A stretch of DNA of 7,639 nucleotides, taken from Deltaproteobacteria bacterium (lineage in GTDB: Bacteria > Myxococcota > XYA12-FULL-58-9 > JAUUZB01). Below, piece after piece: positions 7,219 to 7,639 of the stretch. Location: positions 1 through 7,639 of the forward strand of contig JAUUZB010000149.1 in assembly GCA_030590185.1 (NCBI GenBank). Direction: 5' to 3'. The notes under the pieces were generated by a model that ran no database searches, had not been told where the DNA came from, and saw nothing but the letters and a program-made list of their open reading frames with translations. Position numbers and translations under genes: made by a program. The first letter of the stretch is position 1. Each line of letters opens with the position of its first letter.

Positions 7219-7367
7219 GGCGCGGGCTGGGTCGCTCGTAGAGTTGCTCAGCCGTCGGGGATCGATCTCTACCAGGATCCCATCGACAGCCCGCGGGGCG
7301 TTGCAGATGATGTCGGCTGACTGGGCTGGCGGGTCGTGATAGGTCTCGGTCCAGAAGGGGGAACGTC
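7219..7367 (+). promoter_or_regulatory. Spacer after yhbY, with a clear ribosome binding site at its end
   Basis: This 149-base stretch shows no credible coding frame. AAGGGGG (7355-7361) is a strong Shine-Dalgarno sequence 6 bases before the ATG at 7368 and decides the start of the next gene. I see no U-tract terminator for the smc-yhbY operon; the best inverted repeat, CAGCCC (7287-7292) with GGGCTG (7323-7328), has a 30-base loop and no T run. No convincing promoter hexamers are visible either. Confidence 0.55.
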
Positions 7368-7639
7368 ATGCAACACACCCGCTCGACGACGGTGGCAATC
7401 TTCACGGGGATCTTGGTCATCGCTAGCAGCTGCGGACCACGAGCCGCGGTGGCACCACCGGCCGCTGCCGGGACCGCCAAGCAACTCGCACCGGCCCCGG
7501 AGCGGACCACCCTCTACGTGATTCGAACCGACACGATCTTTGTCGGCCAAGGCGCGACCCAAGAGATCCTCATCGACGGCGTCTCGCTGGGCAACTTCTA
7601 CACCGGTGATTACTTCCGCGTCTTTCTGGTGCCGGGCCC
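7368..7639 (+). CDS. Probable lipoprotein with DUF2846-like domain, 5' part only
   Basis: From the ATG at 7368, 90 codons run open to the window edge. The N-terminus MQHTRSTTVAIFTGILVIASSCG has a short basic start, a hydrophobic core and a cysteine at position 22 in a lipobox-like setting (IASSC, with Ala rather than the preferred Leu at -3), so it is probably a lipoprotein anchored after the cysteine. A Pro/Ala-rich linker (23-46) follows. Then comes LYVIRTDTIFVGQG, IDGVSLGNFYTGDYFRVFLVPG (two neighbouring blocks, 49-90), which resembles DUF2846: a beta-rich domain of small bacterial lipoproteins with 'YIYR...IDG..vG.l..g.Y....lpPG' patterns. Its function is unknown. A strong Shine-Dalgarno supports the start. 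The rest of the gene lies outside the window. Confidence 0.72.
   Translation, partial: MQHTRSTTVAIFTGILVIASSCGPRAAVAPPAAAGTAKQLAPAPERTTLYVIRTDTIFVGQGATQEILIDGVSLGNFYTGDYFRVFLVPG

Noticed and set aside
7287..7328. Inverted repeat CAGCCC / GGGCTG as terminator of smc-yhbY
   Set aside because: Six-base arms with a 30-base loop and no following T run; likely chance in GC-rich DNA.
7064..7562. Minus-strand open frames over yhbY and the lipoprotein start
   Set aside because: They overlap two supported plus-strand genes and show only antisense-like composition.

Overview
The window is GC-rich, densely coded bacterial DNA with no mobile-element, CRISPR, tRNA or rRNA signal. Three features suggest a Myxococcota or other former deltaproteobacterial lineage. 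These are the SMC head sequence, a membrane-anchored Hanks-type Ser/Thr kinase with an N-terminal extension of the myxobacterial/planctomycete kind, and a kinase loop reading DWG instead of DFG. This assignment is inferred from remembered family resemblance, not from a search. Planctomycetes or another kinase-rich phylum remain possible.

Layout. Bases 1-2803 (minus strand) are one uninterrupted reading frame of at least 934 codons that leaves the window at its left edge. It encodes a receptor-like protein: an N-terminal extension, a complete protein kinase domain, one transmembrane helix, a short helical segment, then an oligopeptide/nickel-type solute-binding domain (SBP family 5) predicted to lie outside the inner membrane. 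This fusion is the most unusual feature of the window. A small GC-rich palindrome lies in frame in the kinase N-lobe. Bases 2804-2926 form a short divergent intergenic region. Bases 2927-3166 (plus) encode a 79-residue FmdB-type zinc ribbon protein. Bases 3167-3334 are non-coding and carry two short tandem duplications directly in front of smc. Bases 3335-6910 (plus) encode a full-length SMC chromosome-segregation ATPase (1191 residues). It overlaps by one base (TGATG) with 6910-7218, a YhbY/CRM-domain ribosome-assembly factor. Bases 7219-7367 are a spacer ending in a good ribosome binding site. Bases 7368-7639 (plus) are the start of a probable lipoprotein resembling DUF2846, cut by the right edge.

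How the genes relate. smc and yhbY are very probably co-transcribed and translationally coupled; both are housekeeping functions (chromosome organisation and large-subunit assembly). The FmdB-like gene is upstream on the same strand but separated by 168 bases, so it may have its own promoter. The kinase gene diverges from this group and is not obviously tied to it. A sensor in which an extracellular peptide- or metal-binding fold is wired directly to a cytoplasmic Ser/Thr kinase would let the cell turn ligand capture into phosphorylation without a separate transporter. That role is a hypothesis from domain order alone.
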